Part shown: one piece after another, positions 31,563 through 39,682 of the stretch
How the letters are laid out: the number at the start of each line of letters is the position of its first letter
How positions within the stretch are numbered: position 1 is the stretch's first letter
Assembly: GCF_900606115.1 (NCBI RefSeq)
Contig: NZ_UWPJ01000024.1
Location: forward strand, 119,667 to 183,666
Reading direction: 5' to 3'
DNA length: 64,000 nucleotides
Origin: Pigmentiphaga humi
Lineage (GTDB): Bacteria; Pseudomonadota; Gammaproteobacteria; Burkholderiales; Burkholderiaceae_B
The notes under the pieces: generated by a model
What the model was told of the DNA's origin: nothing
What the model saw: only the letters and a program-made list of their open reading frames with translations
The model's database searches: none
Position numbers and translations under genes: made by a program

Positions 31563-32852
31563 ATGAAACCGATCACCAATGACACGACTTGCTCCGCCAG
31601 CGCGGCCGAGCCGGCATGTGCGGCCCCGAGGCGGCGCCGGCTGCTGGGCGCTTCGGCCGCGGCCGGCCTCATGAGCCTGGTGGATCCGCTGGTGCGGGCC
31701 GGCGCCTGGGCGGCGGGCTCGGACGCCCCGGAGAAGACCGACCTGAAGATAGGCTTCATCCCGCTGACCGACTGCGCCTCCGTGGTCATGGCCGCGGTGC
31801 TGGGGCTGGACAAGAAATATGGCATCAAGATCACCCCGGTCAAAGAAGCCTCGTGGCCGGGCGTGCGCGACAAGCTGGTCAACGGCGAGCTGGACCTGGC
31901 GCACGTGCTGTATGGCTTGATCTACGGCGTGCACCTGGGCGTGGGCGGACCGAAGAAGGACATGGCCGTGCTCATGAGCCTGAACAACAACGGCCAGGCC
32001 ATCTCGCTGTCCCGCAAGCTCAAGGACAAGGGCGTCCGCGATGCCGCCTCGCTCGCCCGGCTGATGCAGTCCGAGAAACGCGAATACATCTTCGCCCAGA
32101 CCTTTCCCACCGGCACGCACGCCATGTGGCTCTACTACTGGCTGGCCGCCGGCGGCATCAATCCCATGCGCGACGCGAAAGTCATCACCGTCCCGCCGCC
32201 GCAGATGGTCGCCAACATGCGCGTGGGCAACATGGACGGCTTCTGCGTGGGCGAACCCTGGAACGCGCGCGCCATCATGGACAACATCGGCTTTACCGCC
32301 ACCACCTCCCAGGCCATCTGGACCGACCATCCCGAGAAGGTGCTCGGCACGACCGCCGAATTCGCGCAGCGCTATCCGAATACGGCGCGCGCGGTGACAG
32401 CCGCCGTCCTGGAAGCGGGCAAGTTCATCGACGCGTCCGCCTCCAACCGCCGCAAGACCGCCGAGACCATCGCCGCCAAGTCTTACGTCAACACCGACAT
32501 GGACGTGATCCTGGATCGCATGCTGGGGCGCTACTCCGACGGCCTGGGCAAGACCTGGGACGATCCCGACGCCATGAAATTCTTCAACGACGGCGCCGTC
32601 AACTTCCCCTATCTCTCGGACGGCATGTGGTTCCTGACCCAGCACAAGCGCTGGGGCCTGCTCAAGAGCCACCCTGATTACCTGGAAGTGGCCAGGCAGA
32701 TCAACCGCATCGACATCTACAAGCAGGCCGCGGCCGCCGCCGGCGTCCCGCTGCCCAAGTCCGACATGCGCTCGTCCAGGCTCATGGACGGCGTGGTCTG
32801 GGACGGCAAGAACCCGGCCGCCTACGCCGACAGTTTCAAAGTCAAGGCGTAG
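31563..32852 (+). CDS. nrtA: Nitrate ABC transporter substrate-binding protein
   Basis: 429-aa NrtA-type periplasmic nitrate-binding protein. The N-terminus PRRRRLLGASAAAGLMSLVD looks like a twin-arginine signal. The binding domain follows: LKIGFIPLTDCASVVMAAVL, SWPGVRDKLVNGELDLAHVL and YGLIYGVHLGVGGPKKDMAV, MVANMRVGNMDGFCVGEPWN with WN typical of NrtA/NasF, and FPYLSDGMWFLTQHKRWGLL. GGAG at 31553-31556 precedes the ATG. It is closely similar in these blocks to NasS at 35272. First gene of nrtABC-nasT-nasS, under the sigma-54 promoter and leader attenuator. Nitrate and possibly nitrite is the ligand. Confidence 0.94.
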   Translation: MKPITNDTTCSASAAEPACAAPRRRRLLGASAAAGLMSLVDPLVRAGAWAAGSDAPEKTDLKIGFIPLTDCASVVMAAVLGLDKKYGIKITPVKEASWPGVRDKLVNGELDLAHVLYGLIYGVHLGVGGPKKDMAVLMSLNNNGQAISLSRKLKDKGVRDAASLARLMQSEKREYIFAQTFPTGTHAMWLYYWLAAGGINPMRDAKVITVPPPQMVANMRVGNMDGFCVGEPWNARAIMDNIGFTATTSQAIWTDHPEKVLGTTAEFAQRYPNTARAVTAAVLEAGKFIDASASNRRKTAETIAAKSYVNTDMDVILDRMLGRYSDGLGKTWDDPDAMKFFNDGAVNFPYLSDGMWFLTQHKRWGLLKSHPDYLEVARQINRIDIYKQAAAAAGVPLPKSDMRSSRLMDGVVWDGKNPAAYADSFKVKA

Positions 32853-32885
32853 TCCGCGCCTGCCCGCCAACCAGGAGTCTCCGCC

Positions 32886-33803
32886 ATGACCGCCACGGCC
32901 CGCTCTCTCGCCTCTTCTTCCGGACCGGATGCCGCCCCCGCCGCGGCCGAGGTCATCGACCTGCACCCGGGCCCGGCCACCGCTTCCGCGAAGCCCAGGC
33001 GTGCCACGCCGCTGCTGGCCCGCATCGATGCGCGCGCGCTGTGGGAGGGGTTCGTCAAGACCGTCGCCGGCCCCTGCCTGGGCTTCGCGCTGCTGGCCAT
33101 GGTCTGGCAGCTCGTGGCCGCCGCCATCCCCGAGATCCCGTCTCCCGGCACGACGGCTCGCGCCGCGCTGGCGCTGTTCTCCGATCCGTTCTACGACAAT
33201 GGCCCGAACGACCAGGGCATAGGCTGGAACCTGCTCTCGTCGCTGCGGCGCGTGGCCATAGGCTTCGGGCTGGCGGCGCTGGTGGGCATTCCGGCGGGCT
33301 TCATCCTGGGCCGCTTCGCCGCCGTCAACGCCGTGTTCTCGCCCCTCATCAGCCTGTTGCGCCCGGTCTCGCCGCTGGCGTGGCTGCCGCTCGGCCTGCT
33401 GCTGTTCAAGGCCGCCAACCTGGCGGCCATCTGGGCGATCTTCATCTGCTCGATCTGGCCGATGGTCATCAACACCGCGGTCGGCGTGAACCGTGTCCCG
33501 CAGGACTACATGAACGTGGCGCGCGTGCTCAAGCTGTCCGAATGGAAAATCATGACCCGGGTGCTGTTCCCGGCGGTGCTGCCATACATGCTGACGGGCG
33601 TGCGGCTGTCCATCAGCACCGCCTGGCTGGTGATCGTCGCCGCCGAGATGCTGACCGGCGGCGTCGGCATAGGCTTCTGGCTGTGGGACGAGTGGAACAA
33701 CCTGAAGGTCGAGCACATCGTCATCGCCATCTTCGTCATCGGCGTGGTCGGCCTGCTGCTGGAAACCCTGCTGACGCAGCTCGTAAAGCGCTTCACGTAT
33801 TGA
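32886..33803 (+). CDS. nrtB: Nitrate ABC transporter permease
   Basis: 305-aa inner-membrane permease of the NrtB/SsuC family. About 80 residues of Ala/Pro-rich N-terminus precede the first helix (GPCLGFALLAMVWQLVAAAI). The EAA-type loop for contact with the ATPase is ALPEVLT-like here as VLFPAVLPYMLTGVRLSIST, and WLPLGLLLFKAANLAAIWAI and VEHIVIAIFVIGVVGLLLET are conserved helices. Forms the channel with NrtA and the ATPase encoded 19 bases downstream. Start ATG at 32886, 33 bases after nrtA. Confidence 0.94.
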   Translation: MTATARSLASSSGPDAAPAAAEVIDLHPGPATASAKPRRATPLLARIDARALWEGFVKTVAGPCLGFALLAMVWQLVAAAIPEIPSPGTTARAALALFSDPFYDNGPNDQGIGWNLLSSLRRVAIGFGLAALVGIPAGFILGRFAAVNAVFSPLISLLRPVSPLAWLPLGLLLFKAANLAAIWAIFICSIWPMVINTAVGVNRVPQDYMNVARVLKLSEWKIMTRVLFPAVLPYMLTGVRLSISTAWLVIVAAEMLTGGVGIGFWLWDEWNNLKVEHIVIAIFVIGVVGLLLETLLTQLVKRFTY

Positions 33804-33821
33804 TCCCATGCCCAAGGAGCC

Positions 33822-34628
33822 ATGATGGAAAAATTCCTCAGCATCGAAAACGTGGGCCAGGTCTTCAAGACGCGCAAGGGCGATTTCGTCGCGCTGCGCG
33901 ACATCGACCTGGCCGTGGCCAAGGGCGAGTTCATCTCGCTGATCGGCCATTCCGGCTGCGGCAAGTCCACCCTGCTCAACCTGGTCGCCGGCCTGACGCG
34001 CCCCACCTCGGGCGTGCTGATCTGCGCGGGCAAGGAGATCGCAGGTCCCGGGCCGGACCGCGGCGTGGTGTTCCAGAACCATTCGCTGCTGCCCTGGCTG
34101 AGCTGCTACAAGAACATCCACCTCGGCGTCGAACAGGTGTTCGGCGCCAGGGAAGGCAAGGAGAAGCTGCGCGAACGCACCCTGGCCGCCCTCGACCTGG
34201 TCGGGCTCGCGCATGCGGCGCACAAGCTGCCGCACGAGATATCCGGCGGCATGAAGCAGCGGGTAGGCATCGCGCGGGCGCTGGCCATCGAGCCCGACGT
34301 GCTGCTGATGGACGAACCCTTCGGCGCGCTCGACGCCCTGACTCGCGCCCATCTGCAGGACGAACTGCTCGGCATCGTCGCCAAGACCCGCAGCACGGTC
34401 ATCATGGTGACCCACGACGTCGACGAGGCGGTCCTGCTGTCCGACCGGATCGTGATGCTGACCAACGGTCCGGCCGCGACCATAGGCGAGATACTGGAAG
34501 TGGACCTGCCCCGGCCGCGCGACCGCATCGCGCTGGCCGAGGACGAGCGCTACCATGCCTGCCGCACGGCGGTCATCGACTTCCTGTACCGCAAGCAGAG
34601 CCATCCGGCGGCCCGCCATGCGGCCTGA
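33822..34628 (+). CDS. nrtC: Nitrate ABC transporter ATPase (NrtC/NrtD/NasD type)
   Basis: 268-aa ABC ATPase. Walker A GHSGCGKSTLLNLVAGL, Q-loop VVFQNHSLLPWLSCYKN, signature ISGGMKQRVGIARALAIEPD, Walker B LLMDEPFGALDALT and the H-loop TVIMVTHDVDEAVLLSDRIV. The sequence lacks the C-terminal NrtA-like domain of cyanobacterial NrtC, so it is the short NrtD/NasD kind; the symbol is approximate. The protein may begin at the second ATG (33825). It energises NrtA/NrtB nitrate uptake. The gene ends 54 bases before nasT. Confidence 0.93.
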   Translation: MMEKFLSIENVGQVFKTRKGDFVALRDIDLAVAKGEFISLIGHSGCGKSTLLNLVAGLTRPTSGVLICAGKEIAGPGPDRGVVFQNHSLLPWLSCYKNIHLGVEQVFGAREGKEKLRERTLAALDLVGLAHAAHKLPHEISGGMKQRVGIARALAIEPDVLLMDEPFGALDALTRAHLQDELLGIVAKTRSTVIMVTHDVDEAVLLSDRIVMLTNGPAATIGEILEVDLPRPRDRIALAEDERYHACRTAVIDFLYRKQSHPAARHAA

Positions 34629-34682
34629 CACCCCGACGAAACCCGGCCCCGTGGCCGCCCCACCATCGCCCTAGTCCGCCGC

Positions 34683-35258
34683 ATGCCAAGCGTCCTGCTC
34701 GTGAACGACACCGACAAGCCCATCGCTGAATTGCGCGAGGCCTTGCAGCGGGCCGGCTACGAGATCCTGGGCGACGTGGCGCACGCGCGGGCGCTGCTGC
34801 ATGCGGTCGAGACCCAGCGCCCCGACGTCATTCTGATCGATACCGATTCGCCCACGCGCGACACGCTCGAGCAGCTGGCCGTGATGAACGCCGCCGCGCC
34901 GCGGCCGGTCGTGATGTTTTCCGACGTAGCGGATCAGGACATGATCCGCGCCGCCATACGCGCCGGCGTGACGACCTACGTGGTGGACGGCATGGCGCCG
35001 GAAAAGCTCGCTCCCGTCCTGGAAGTCGCCTGTGCGCGCTTCGACGAAGAAGACAAGCTGCGCCGCCGCCTGGCCGAGGTCGAACAGCAGCTCGCCGACC
35101 GCAAGGCGGTCGACCGGGCCAAGGGCTGGCTGATGGACAGGCGCGGCCTTTCCGAGGCCGAGGCCTTCGAGCTGTTGCGCAGCCAGGCCATGAAACAGGG
35201 CGCGCGGCTGGGCGACGTGGCGCGGCAGCTGCTGTCGATGTCCGAACTGCTGAAATGA
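34683..35258 (+). CDS. nasT: Nitrate-responsive ANTAR-domain antiterminator
   Basis: 191-aa two-domain protein. The N-terminal CheY-like receiver is degenerate (MPSVLLVNDTDKPIAELREA), with DSPTRDTLEQLAVM after the usual phospho-Asp strand (DVILIDTDSP). C-terminal ANTAR RNA-binding domain: LRRRLAEVEQQLADRKAVDR, AKGWLMDRRGLSEAEAFELL and RSQAMKQGARLGDVARQLLS, including the conserved Ala/Arg and Ala/Gln positions. In Paracoccus, Azotobacter and Pseudomonas, NasT binds two-hairpin leaders and stops termination; NasS holds it inactive without nitrate. nasS follows 13 bases later, and two leaders in this window have suitable hairpins. Confidence 0.94.
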   Translation: MPSVLLVNDTDKPIAELREALQRAGYEILGDVAHARALLHAVETQRPDVILIDTDSPTRDTLEQLAVMNAAAPRPVVMFSDVADQDMIRAAIRAGVTTYVVDGMAPEKLAPVLEVACARFDEEDKLRRRLAEVEQQLADRKAVDRAKGWLMDRRGLSEAEAFELLRSQAMKQGARLGDVARQLLSMSELLK

Positions 35259-35271
35259 TCTTGCACGCCCT

Positions 35272-36450
35272 ATGACGGATATTCCGATGCCGCTTCCCCC
35301 TACTCCAACGGCGCACCCCGGGCATGTGGTGGCCGGTTCCGATGCGCCGGAAAAACGCCGGTTGCGGGTGGGCTTCATCGCGCTGACCGATTGCGCGCCG
35401 CTGGTCATCGCCGTCGCCCGAGGCTACGACCGCAAGTACGGCCTGGAAATCGTCCTGGAGCGCCAGCCGTCGTGGGCCGCCGTACGCGACAAGCTGCTGT
35501 CCGGCGAGCTGGACGCGGCCCATGCCTTGTACGGGCTGGGCTACGGCGTGCAGCTGGGCGTGGGCGGACCGCAGCACGACATGGCCATGCTGATGTCGCT
35601 GAACCAGGGCGGGCAGGCCATCACGCTCGCGCGGGCGCTGGCGCCCCGGGTCCGCAGCGGCGCCCAACTCGCCAGGCTGGTCCGCGCCTCGGCCGAACGC
35701 TACACCTTCGCCCACACCTTCCCCACCGGCTCCCATGCCATGCTGCTGTACTACTGGCTCGCGGTCCACGGCATCGATCCACTGCGCGACATCCGCAGCG
35801 TGGTCATCCCGCCGCCGCAGATGGCCGAACACCTCAGACGCGGGGAAGTGGACGGCTACTGCGTGGGCGAACCCTGGAATGCCCTGGCGCAAAGCCAGGG
35901 CAAGGGCTACACGATCGCGCTGACCTCCGAGGTCTGGCGCGACCATCCGGAGAAAGTGCTGGCCTGCACCCGCGACTTCGCCGACCGCCATCCGCACGCC
36001 GCGCGCGCGCTGATCATGGCGCTGCTGGAGGCTTGCCGCTACCTCGACGTGCCGGCCAACCGCGAGGAGGCCGCATCCTGGCTGGCCTTGCCGGACTACG
36101 TCGACGCCCCGCGCGACGTCATCGCGGCACGCCTGCTGCCGGGCCGCGATCCCCATGCCGGCGTGCCCGGCATCCGTTTCTTCGCCGACGGCGAGGCCAA
36201 CTATCCCTACCTGTCGGACGGCATGTGGCTGCTCACCCAGTACCGCCGCTGGGGCATGCTGCGCGCCGCGCCCGACTACGCCGGCGTGGCCCGTGCCGTC
36301 AACCGCCTCGATCTGTACCGGGAAGCCGCGGCGCAGCTGGGCATTGCCGCGCCGGCCGGCCCGTCGCGTTCGAGCATGCTGATAGACGGTAAGGTCTGGG
36401 ACGGCAGCGCCCCGGCTGCCTACGCCGACAGCTTCGCCATCCACGCCTGA
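35272..36450 (+). CDS. nasS: Cytoplasmic nitrate sensor of the NasS type
   Basis: 392-aa NrtA homologue without a signal peptide (MTDIPMPLPPTPTAHPGHVV leads directly to the binding domain), hence cytoplasmic. Conserved blocks: SDAPEKRRLRVGFIALTDCA, SWAAVRDKLLSGELDAAHAL, MAEHLRRGEVDGYCVGEPWN and FPYLSDGMWLLTQ-like YPYLSDGMWLLTQYRRWGML. In NasS-NasT systems this protein binds nitrate or nitrite and sequesters NasT when it is empty. It follows nasT by 13 bases and closes the first nitrate operon. The similarity to NrtA is direct evidence of duplication. Confidence 0.93.
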   Translation: MTDIPMPLPPTPTAHPGHVVAGSDAPEKRRLRVGFIALTDCAPLVIAVARGYDRKYGLEIVLERQPSWAAVRDKLLSGELDAAHALYGLGYGVQLGVGGPQHDMAMLMSLNQGGQAITLARALAPRVRSGAQLARLVRASAERYTFAHTFPTGSHAMLLYYWLAVHGIDPLRDIRSVVIPPPQMAEHLRRGEVDGYCVGEPWNALAQSQGKGYTIALTSEVWRDHPEKVLACTRDFADRHPHAARALIMALLEACRYLDVPANREEAASWLALPDYVDAPRDVIAARLLPGRDPHAGVPGIRFFADGEANYPYLSDGMWLLTQYRRWGMLRAAPDYAGVARAVNRLDLYREAAAQLGIAAPAGPSRSSMLIDGKVWDGSAPAAYADSFAIHA

Positions 36451-36495
36451 TCCGCGCCGGCGCCGCCCCGCGCCAGTGCAACGCGCCCGCGAACG

Positions 36496-36512
36496 CGCAC
36501 CAGGCCAGTGCG
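36496..36512 (+). promoter_or_regulatory. NtrC-like binding site upstream of nirB
   Basis: CGCACC-AGGCC-AGTGCG keeps the core GCACC-N5-RGTGC of the NtrC consensus. It lies 84 bases upstream of the sigma-54 -24 element. Weaker than the site before nrtA. Confidence 0.45.
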
Positions 36513-36596
36513 GCGAACCGGACCCTCCCCGCGGCAAGCCGTCCCGCACCCTGGCCAGGCCGCCCAGGCGGGCGGGAAACGCGATCCGGCATTGCC

Positions 36597-36612
36597 CGGC
36601 ACGGCATTTGCT
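36597..36612 (+). promoter_or_regulatory. Sigma-54 promoter of the nirB operon
   Basis: CGGCAC-GGCAT-TTGCT has the GGCAC-N5-TTGCW consensus with only the first T changed. Transcription should begin near 36623, giving a leader of about 140 nt before nirB. Confidence 0.78.
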
Positions 36613-36657
36613 TAATCGAGGATGCGGACGCGCGAGCGCCGCTCAGACAGTACGCCA

Positions 36658-36702
36658 GGCCGCGGCGCATGCCGGCGGCCCGGCCCCAGGACAACGGCGT
36701 CC
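36658..36702 (+). ncRNA. nirB leader hairpins, the second with an ANTAR-type hexaloop
   Basis: Hairpin at 36658-36680: GGCCGC-GGC, loop GCAT, GCC-(G)-GCGGCC, one bulged G. Hairpin at 36689-36702: stem GGAC/GTCC, hexaloop AACGGC (A1, G4), the same loop as in the nrtA leader. Its 3' half (loop plus GTCCC) is also the left arm of the terminator that follows, so the two structures exclude each other, as expected for antitermination by NasT. The first hairpin does not have a canonical hexaloop; a further hairpin with a GCGA tetraloop lies at 36624-36642. Confidence 0.72.
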
Positions 36703-36741
36703 CCTTGCAGCACGGCTGCGGCGGGACGCCGTTTTGTTTTT
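36693..36741 (+). terminator. Attenuator terminator in the nirB leader
   Basis: Perfect 11-bp stem AACGGCGTCCC / GGGACGCCGTT, internal small hairpin with GCAG/CTGC, then TTTTGTTTTT. It ends 25 bases before the nirB ATG and overlaps the AACGGC hairpin. Confidence 0.85.
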
Positions 36742-36765
36742 CCGGAACAGTCAGACGAGTCGCAC

Positions 36766-39213
36766 ATGATGAACAGACCGAAACTGGTGGTAGTGGGCAA
36801 CGGCATGGCGGGCATACGCACGCTGGAGGAATTGCTGGCGCTGGCGCCGGATCGCTACGAGATCGCGGTGTTCGGCGCCGAGCCGCACCCCAACTACAAC
36901 CGCATCCTGCTCTCCCCCGTCCTCGCCGGCGAGCAGGATTTCCAGGACATCGTGCTCAATCCGTACTCGTGGTACGAAACGCATGGCATCGCCCTGCGCA
37001 CCGGCACGGCGGTGACGCGCATCGACCGGCGCCGCCGCGTGGTCGCCGCCGCGGACGGCAGCGAAACCCCCTACGACCGTCTGCTGCTGGCCACCGGCTC
37101 CACGCCGTTCATCCTGCCCATTCCCGGCAAGGAGCTGGACGGCGTCATCAGCTACCGCGACATCCACGACACCCAGCTGATGATCGAGGCCGCGCAGAGC
37201 AGGCGCCGCGCCGTGGTGATAGGCGGCGGCCTGCTCGGGCTGGAGGCGGCCAACGGGCTGAAGCTGCGCGGCATGGACGTGAGCGTGGTGCATCTGGGCG
37301 AATGGCTGCTCGACCGCCAGCTCGACCGGAACGCCGGAAAGATGCTCGAAGCCTCCCTGGCGGCGCGCGGCCTGTCCTTCCTGCTCGGGCGCTCGACCGC
37401 CGAGATCCTGGGCGACGACGCCGGCCGCGTGCGCGGCGTGCGCTTCAAGGACGGCGAGGAGGTCGATGCCGAGCTGGTGGTGATGGCCGTGGGCATACGG
37501 CCCAACGCCGCGCTGGCCGAGTCGGCGGGGCTGCACTGTCGCAACGGCATCGTCGTCAACGACGTGCTGCAGACCTTCGACCCGCGCATCTACGCCGTGG
37601 GCGAATGCGTCAACCATCGCGGCACGGCCTACGGCCTGGTGGCGCCGCTGTTCGAGATGGCCAAGGTCGCCGCCAACCACCTCGCCGAACTGGGCTACGG
37701 CAGCTACAAAGGCTCGGTGCTGTCCACCAAGCTCAAGGTCACCGGCATAGACCTGTTCTCGGCAGGCGACTTCGCCGGCGGCGCCGACACCGAAGACATC
37801 GTGCTGTCCGATCCTGCGGGCGGCGTCTACAAGCGGCTGGTGATCCAGGACGACAAGCTGGTGGGCGCCTGCCTGTATGGCGACACCGTGGACGGCGCCT
37901 GGTACTTCAAGCTGCTGCGCGAAGGCCGCCCCATCGGCGAGCTGCGCGACCGGCTCATGTTCGGCGAATCGAGCGTGGGCGATGCCGGCGTGCAAGGCCA
38001 GAGCCGCGCCGCGTCCATGCAGGACAGCGACGAGGTGTGCGGCTGCAACGGCGTCTGCAAGGGCACCATCGTCCGGGCCATCCAGGACCAGGGCCTGTTC
38101 ACGGTGGACGACGTCAAGAAGCACACCAAGGCCGCCAGTTCGTGCGGCTCGTGCACCGGCCTGGTCGAACAGATCCTGATGAACACGCTGGGCTCCAACT
38201 TCCAGGAAACGCCCAAGAACCGCGCGGTGTGCGGCTGCACCGACCACGGCCACGAGGCGGTGCGCCGGGCCATACGCGAGCACAGGCTGCTCAGCCACGC
38301 CGAGGTCTACCGCTTCATGGAATGGCGCACGCCCAACGGCTGCGCCACCTGCCGCCCCGCCATCAACTACTACCTGATCTCGACCTGGCCGCGCGAGGCC
38401 GTGGACGACCCGCAAAGCCGCTTCGTCAACGAACGGGTCCACGCCAACATCCAGAAAGACGGCACCTTCTCGGTGATTCCGCAGATGAAGGGCGGCGTCA
38501 CCAATGCATCGGAACTGCGCCGCATCGCCGACGCGGCCGAGAAGTACCGGGTGCCCATGATCAAGGTCACCGGCGGCCAGCGCATCGACCTGCTCGGCGT
38601 GAAGAAAGAAGACCTGGTCCCGATGTGGAAGGACCTGGGCATGAACTCCGGACATGCCTACGGCAAGTCCATCCGCACCGTGAAGACCTGCGTGGGCATG
38701 GAATTCTGCCGATTCGGCACGCAGAACAGCACCGCCATGGGCATAGAACTGGAAACCATGCTGGCCAATATGTGGAGTCCGCACAAGGTCAAGCTGGCGG
38801 TGTCCGGCTGCCCGCGCAACTGCGCGGAATCGGGCATCAAGGACGTGGGCGTGATCGCGGTGGACAGCGGCTGGGAGATCCACGTGGGCGGCAACGGCGG
38901 CATCAAGACGGAAGTCGCGCAGTTCCTGGCCAAGGTCAGGACCGCCGAGGAGGTCAAGGAATACGCCGGCGCCTTCCTGCAGCTCTACCGCGAAGAAGCC
39001 TGGTACCTGGACCGCACGGTGCACTACATCGCGCGCGTGGGCCTGGACTACGTCAAGCGCAAGGTGGTGGACGACGCCGCCAACCGCAAGGCGCTGCACG
39101 AACGGCTGCTGTATGCGCTGGAAGGGCTGCGCGACCCGTGGGCCGAGCGCGTGGCCGGCAAGGCCCGGCGCGAATACATCCCCTTGAAGCTGGTTTCCGA
39201 AGAGGTCGCATGA
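36766..39213 (+). CDS. nirB: Assimilatory nitrite reductase [NAD(P)H], large subunit
   Basis: 815-aa cytoplasmic flavo-sirohaem enzyme that reduces nitrite to ammonium with six electrons. Domains in order: FAD/NAD(P)H oxidoreductase from KLVVVGNGMAGIRTLEELL; a BFD-like [2Fe-2S] domain with CGCNGVCKGTIVRAIQ and SSCGSCTGL; nitrite/sulphite reductase domains with the sirohaem-[4Fe-4S] cysteines in TCVGMEFCRFGTQNST and SGCPRNCAES (Cx5C...Cx3C). Start ATG at 36766; 36769 is possible. It overlaps nirD by 4 bases. Expressed from the sigma-54 promoter with the leader attenuator. Length is normal. Confidence 0.97.
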   Translation: MMNRPKLVVVGNGMAGIRTLEELLALAPDRYEIAVFGAEPHPNYNRILLSPVLAGEQDFQDIVLNPYSWYETHGIALRTGTAVTRIDRRRRVVAAADGSETPYDRLLLATGSTPFILPIPGKELDGVISYRDIHDTQLMIEAAQSRRRAVVIGGGLLGLEAANGLKLRGMDVSVVHLGEWLLDRQLDRNAGKMLEASLAARGLSFLLGRSTAEILGDDAGRVRGVRFKDGEEVDAELVVMAVGIRPNAALAESAGLHCRNGIVVNDVLQTFDPRIYAVGECVNHRGTAYGLVAPLFEMAKVAANHLAELGYGSYKGSVLSTKLKVTGIDLFSAGDFAGGADTEDIVLSDPAGGVYKRLVIQDDKLVGACLYGDTVDGAWYFKLLREGRPIGELRDRLMFGESSVGDAGVQGQSRAASMQDSDEVCGCNGVCKGTIVRAIQDQGLFTVDDVKKHTKAASSCGSCTGLVEQILMNTLGSNFQETPKNRAVCGCTDHGHEAVRRAIREHRLLSHAEVYRFMEWRTPNGCATCRPAINYYLISTWPREAVDDPQSRFVNERVHANIQKDGTFSVIPQMKGGVTNASELRRIADAAEKYRVPMIKVTGGQRIDLLGVKKEDLVPMWKDLGMNSGHAYGKSIRTVKTCVGMEFCRFGTQNSTAMGIELETMLANMWSPHKVKLAVSGCPRNCAESGIKDVGVIAVDSGWEIHVGGNGGIKTEVAQFLAKVRTAEEVKEYAGAFLQLYREEAWYLDRTVHYIARVGLDYVKRKVVDDAANRKALHERLLYALEGLRDPWAERVAGKARREYIPLKLVSEEVA

Positions 39214-39662
39214 TGAACGCCAACGACACGCTCGCCTGGATCCGCCTGTGCCGGGTGGACGACATCCCGCCGCTGGGCAGCCGCGTGGTCGAACGCGACG
39301 CCGGCAATCTGGCGCTGTTCCGCACTGCCCAGGACCGGGTCTTCGCGCTGCTGGACCGCTGCCCGCACAAGCAGGGCCCGCTGTCCCAGGGCATCGTGCA
39401 CGGCGAATCGGTCACCTGCCCGCTGCACGGCTGGAACATCGGCCTGGACGATGGCCAGGCCAAGGCGCCCGACCAGGGCTGCGCGCGCCGCTTCCCGGTT
39501 CGCGTCGAAGCCGGCGTGGTTTATGTGGAAGGTCCCCCCCTACGCGCTGACGCGCGCCCCCCAGGGGGCGGCACCGGCGGACTGGCGGAGCCAGATCCGC
39601 TGTGCCCTGGATCGGGCGGTGCGCTTGCACCGACGGTTGGCGACGCTCAGCGCAATGGTTAA
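39210..39662 (+). CDS. nirD: Nitrite reductase small subunit with repeat-derived C-terminal tail
   Basis: 150-aa Rieske-type NirD, the partner of NirB. Seen: MMNANDTLAWIRLCRVDDIP, the [2Fe-2S] ligands DRCPHKQGPLSQGIVHGE and TCPLHGWNIGLDDG, and the last strand RVEAGVVYVEG. Normal NirD proteins end about there (roughly 110 aa). Here the frame continues about 40 more residues (from PPLRADARPPGGG), encoded by an intergenic repeat (39541-39616) also seen at 59550. The tail is Gly/Pro-rich and not conserved, so its function is doubtful. The overlap ATGA with nirB shows coupling; nasA begins 21 bases after the stop. Confidence 0.92.
   Translation: MMNANDTLAWIRLCRVDDIPPLGSRVVERDAGNLALFRTAQDRVFALLDRCPHKQGPLSQGIVHGESVTCPLHGWNIGLDDGQAKAPDQGCARRFPVRVEAGVVYVEGPPLRADARPPGGGTGGLAEPDPLCPGSGGALAPTVGDAQRNG
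39541..39616 (+). repeat. Dispersed intergenic repeat, copy A (inside nirD 3' end)
   Basis: Begins TACGCGCTGACGCGCGCCCC, continues with CAGGGGGC and, after a variable part, GCGGAGCC..ATCCGCTGTGCCCTGGATC. The same order of segments is found at 59550-59626. The head contains the dyad GCGCTGACGCGC. Confidence 0.7.
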
Positions 39663-39682
39663 TTGAAACTGGGGAGTCCACC

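Noticed and set aside
31153..31566. Open plus-strand frame beginning SALIERAAQDARGRTPPFGT, resembling a nucleoside-deaminase N-terminus
   Set aside because: The likeness stops after about 25 residues, the zinc-binding HxE and PCxxC motifs are missing, and the frame runs through the sigma-54 promoter and attenuator of nrtA. Random open frame or very old remnant.
31377..34631. A very long antisense open frame over nrtABC, and a similar one at 36751-39099 over nirB
   Set aside because: Typical by-product of GC-rich codon use; the proteins have no motifs and the sense genes are clear.
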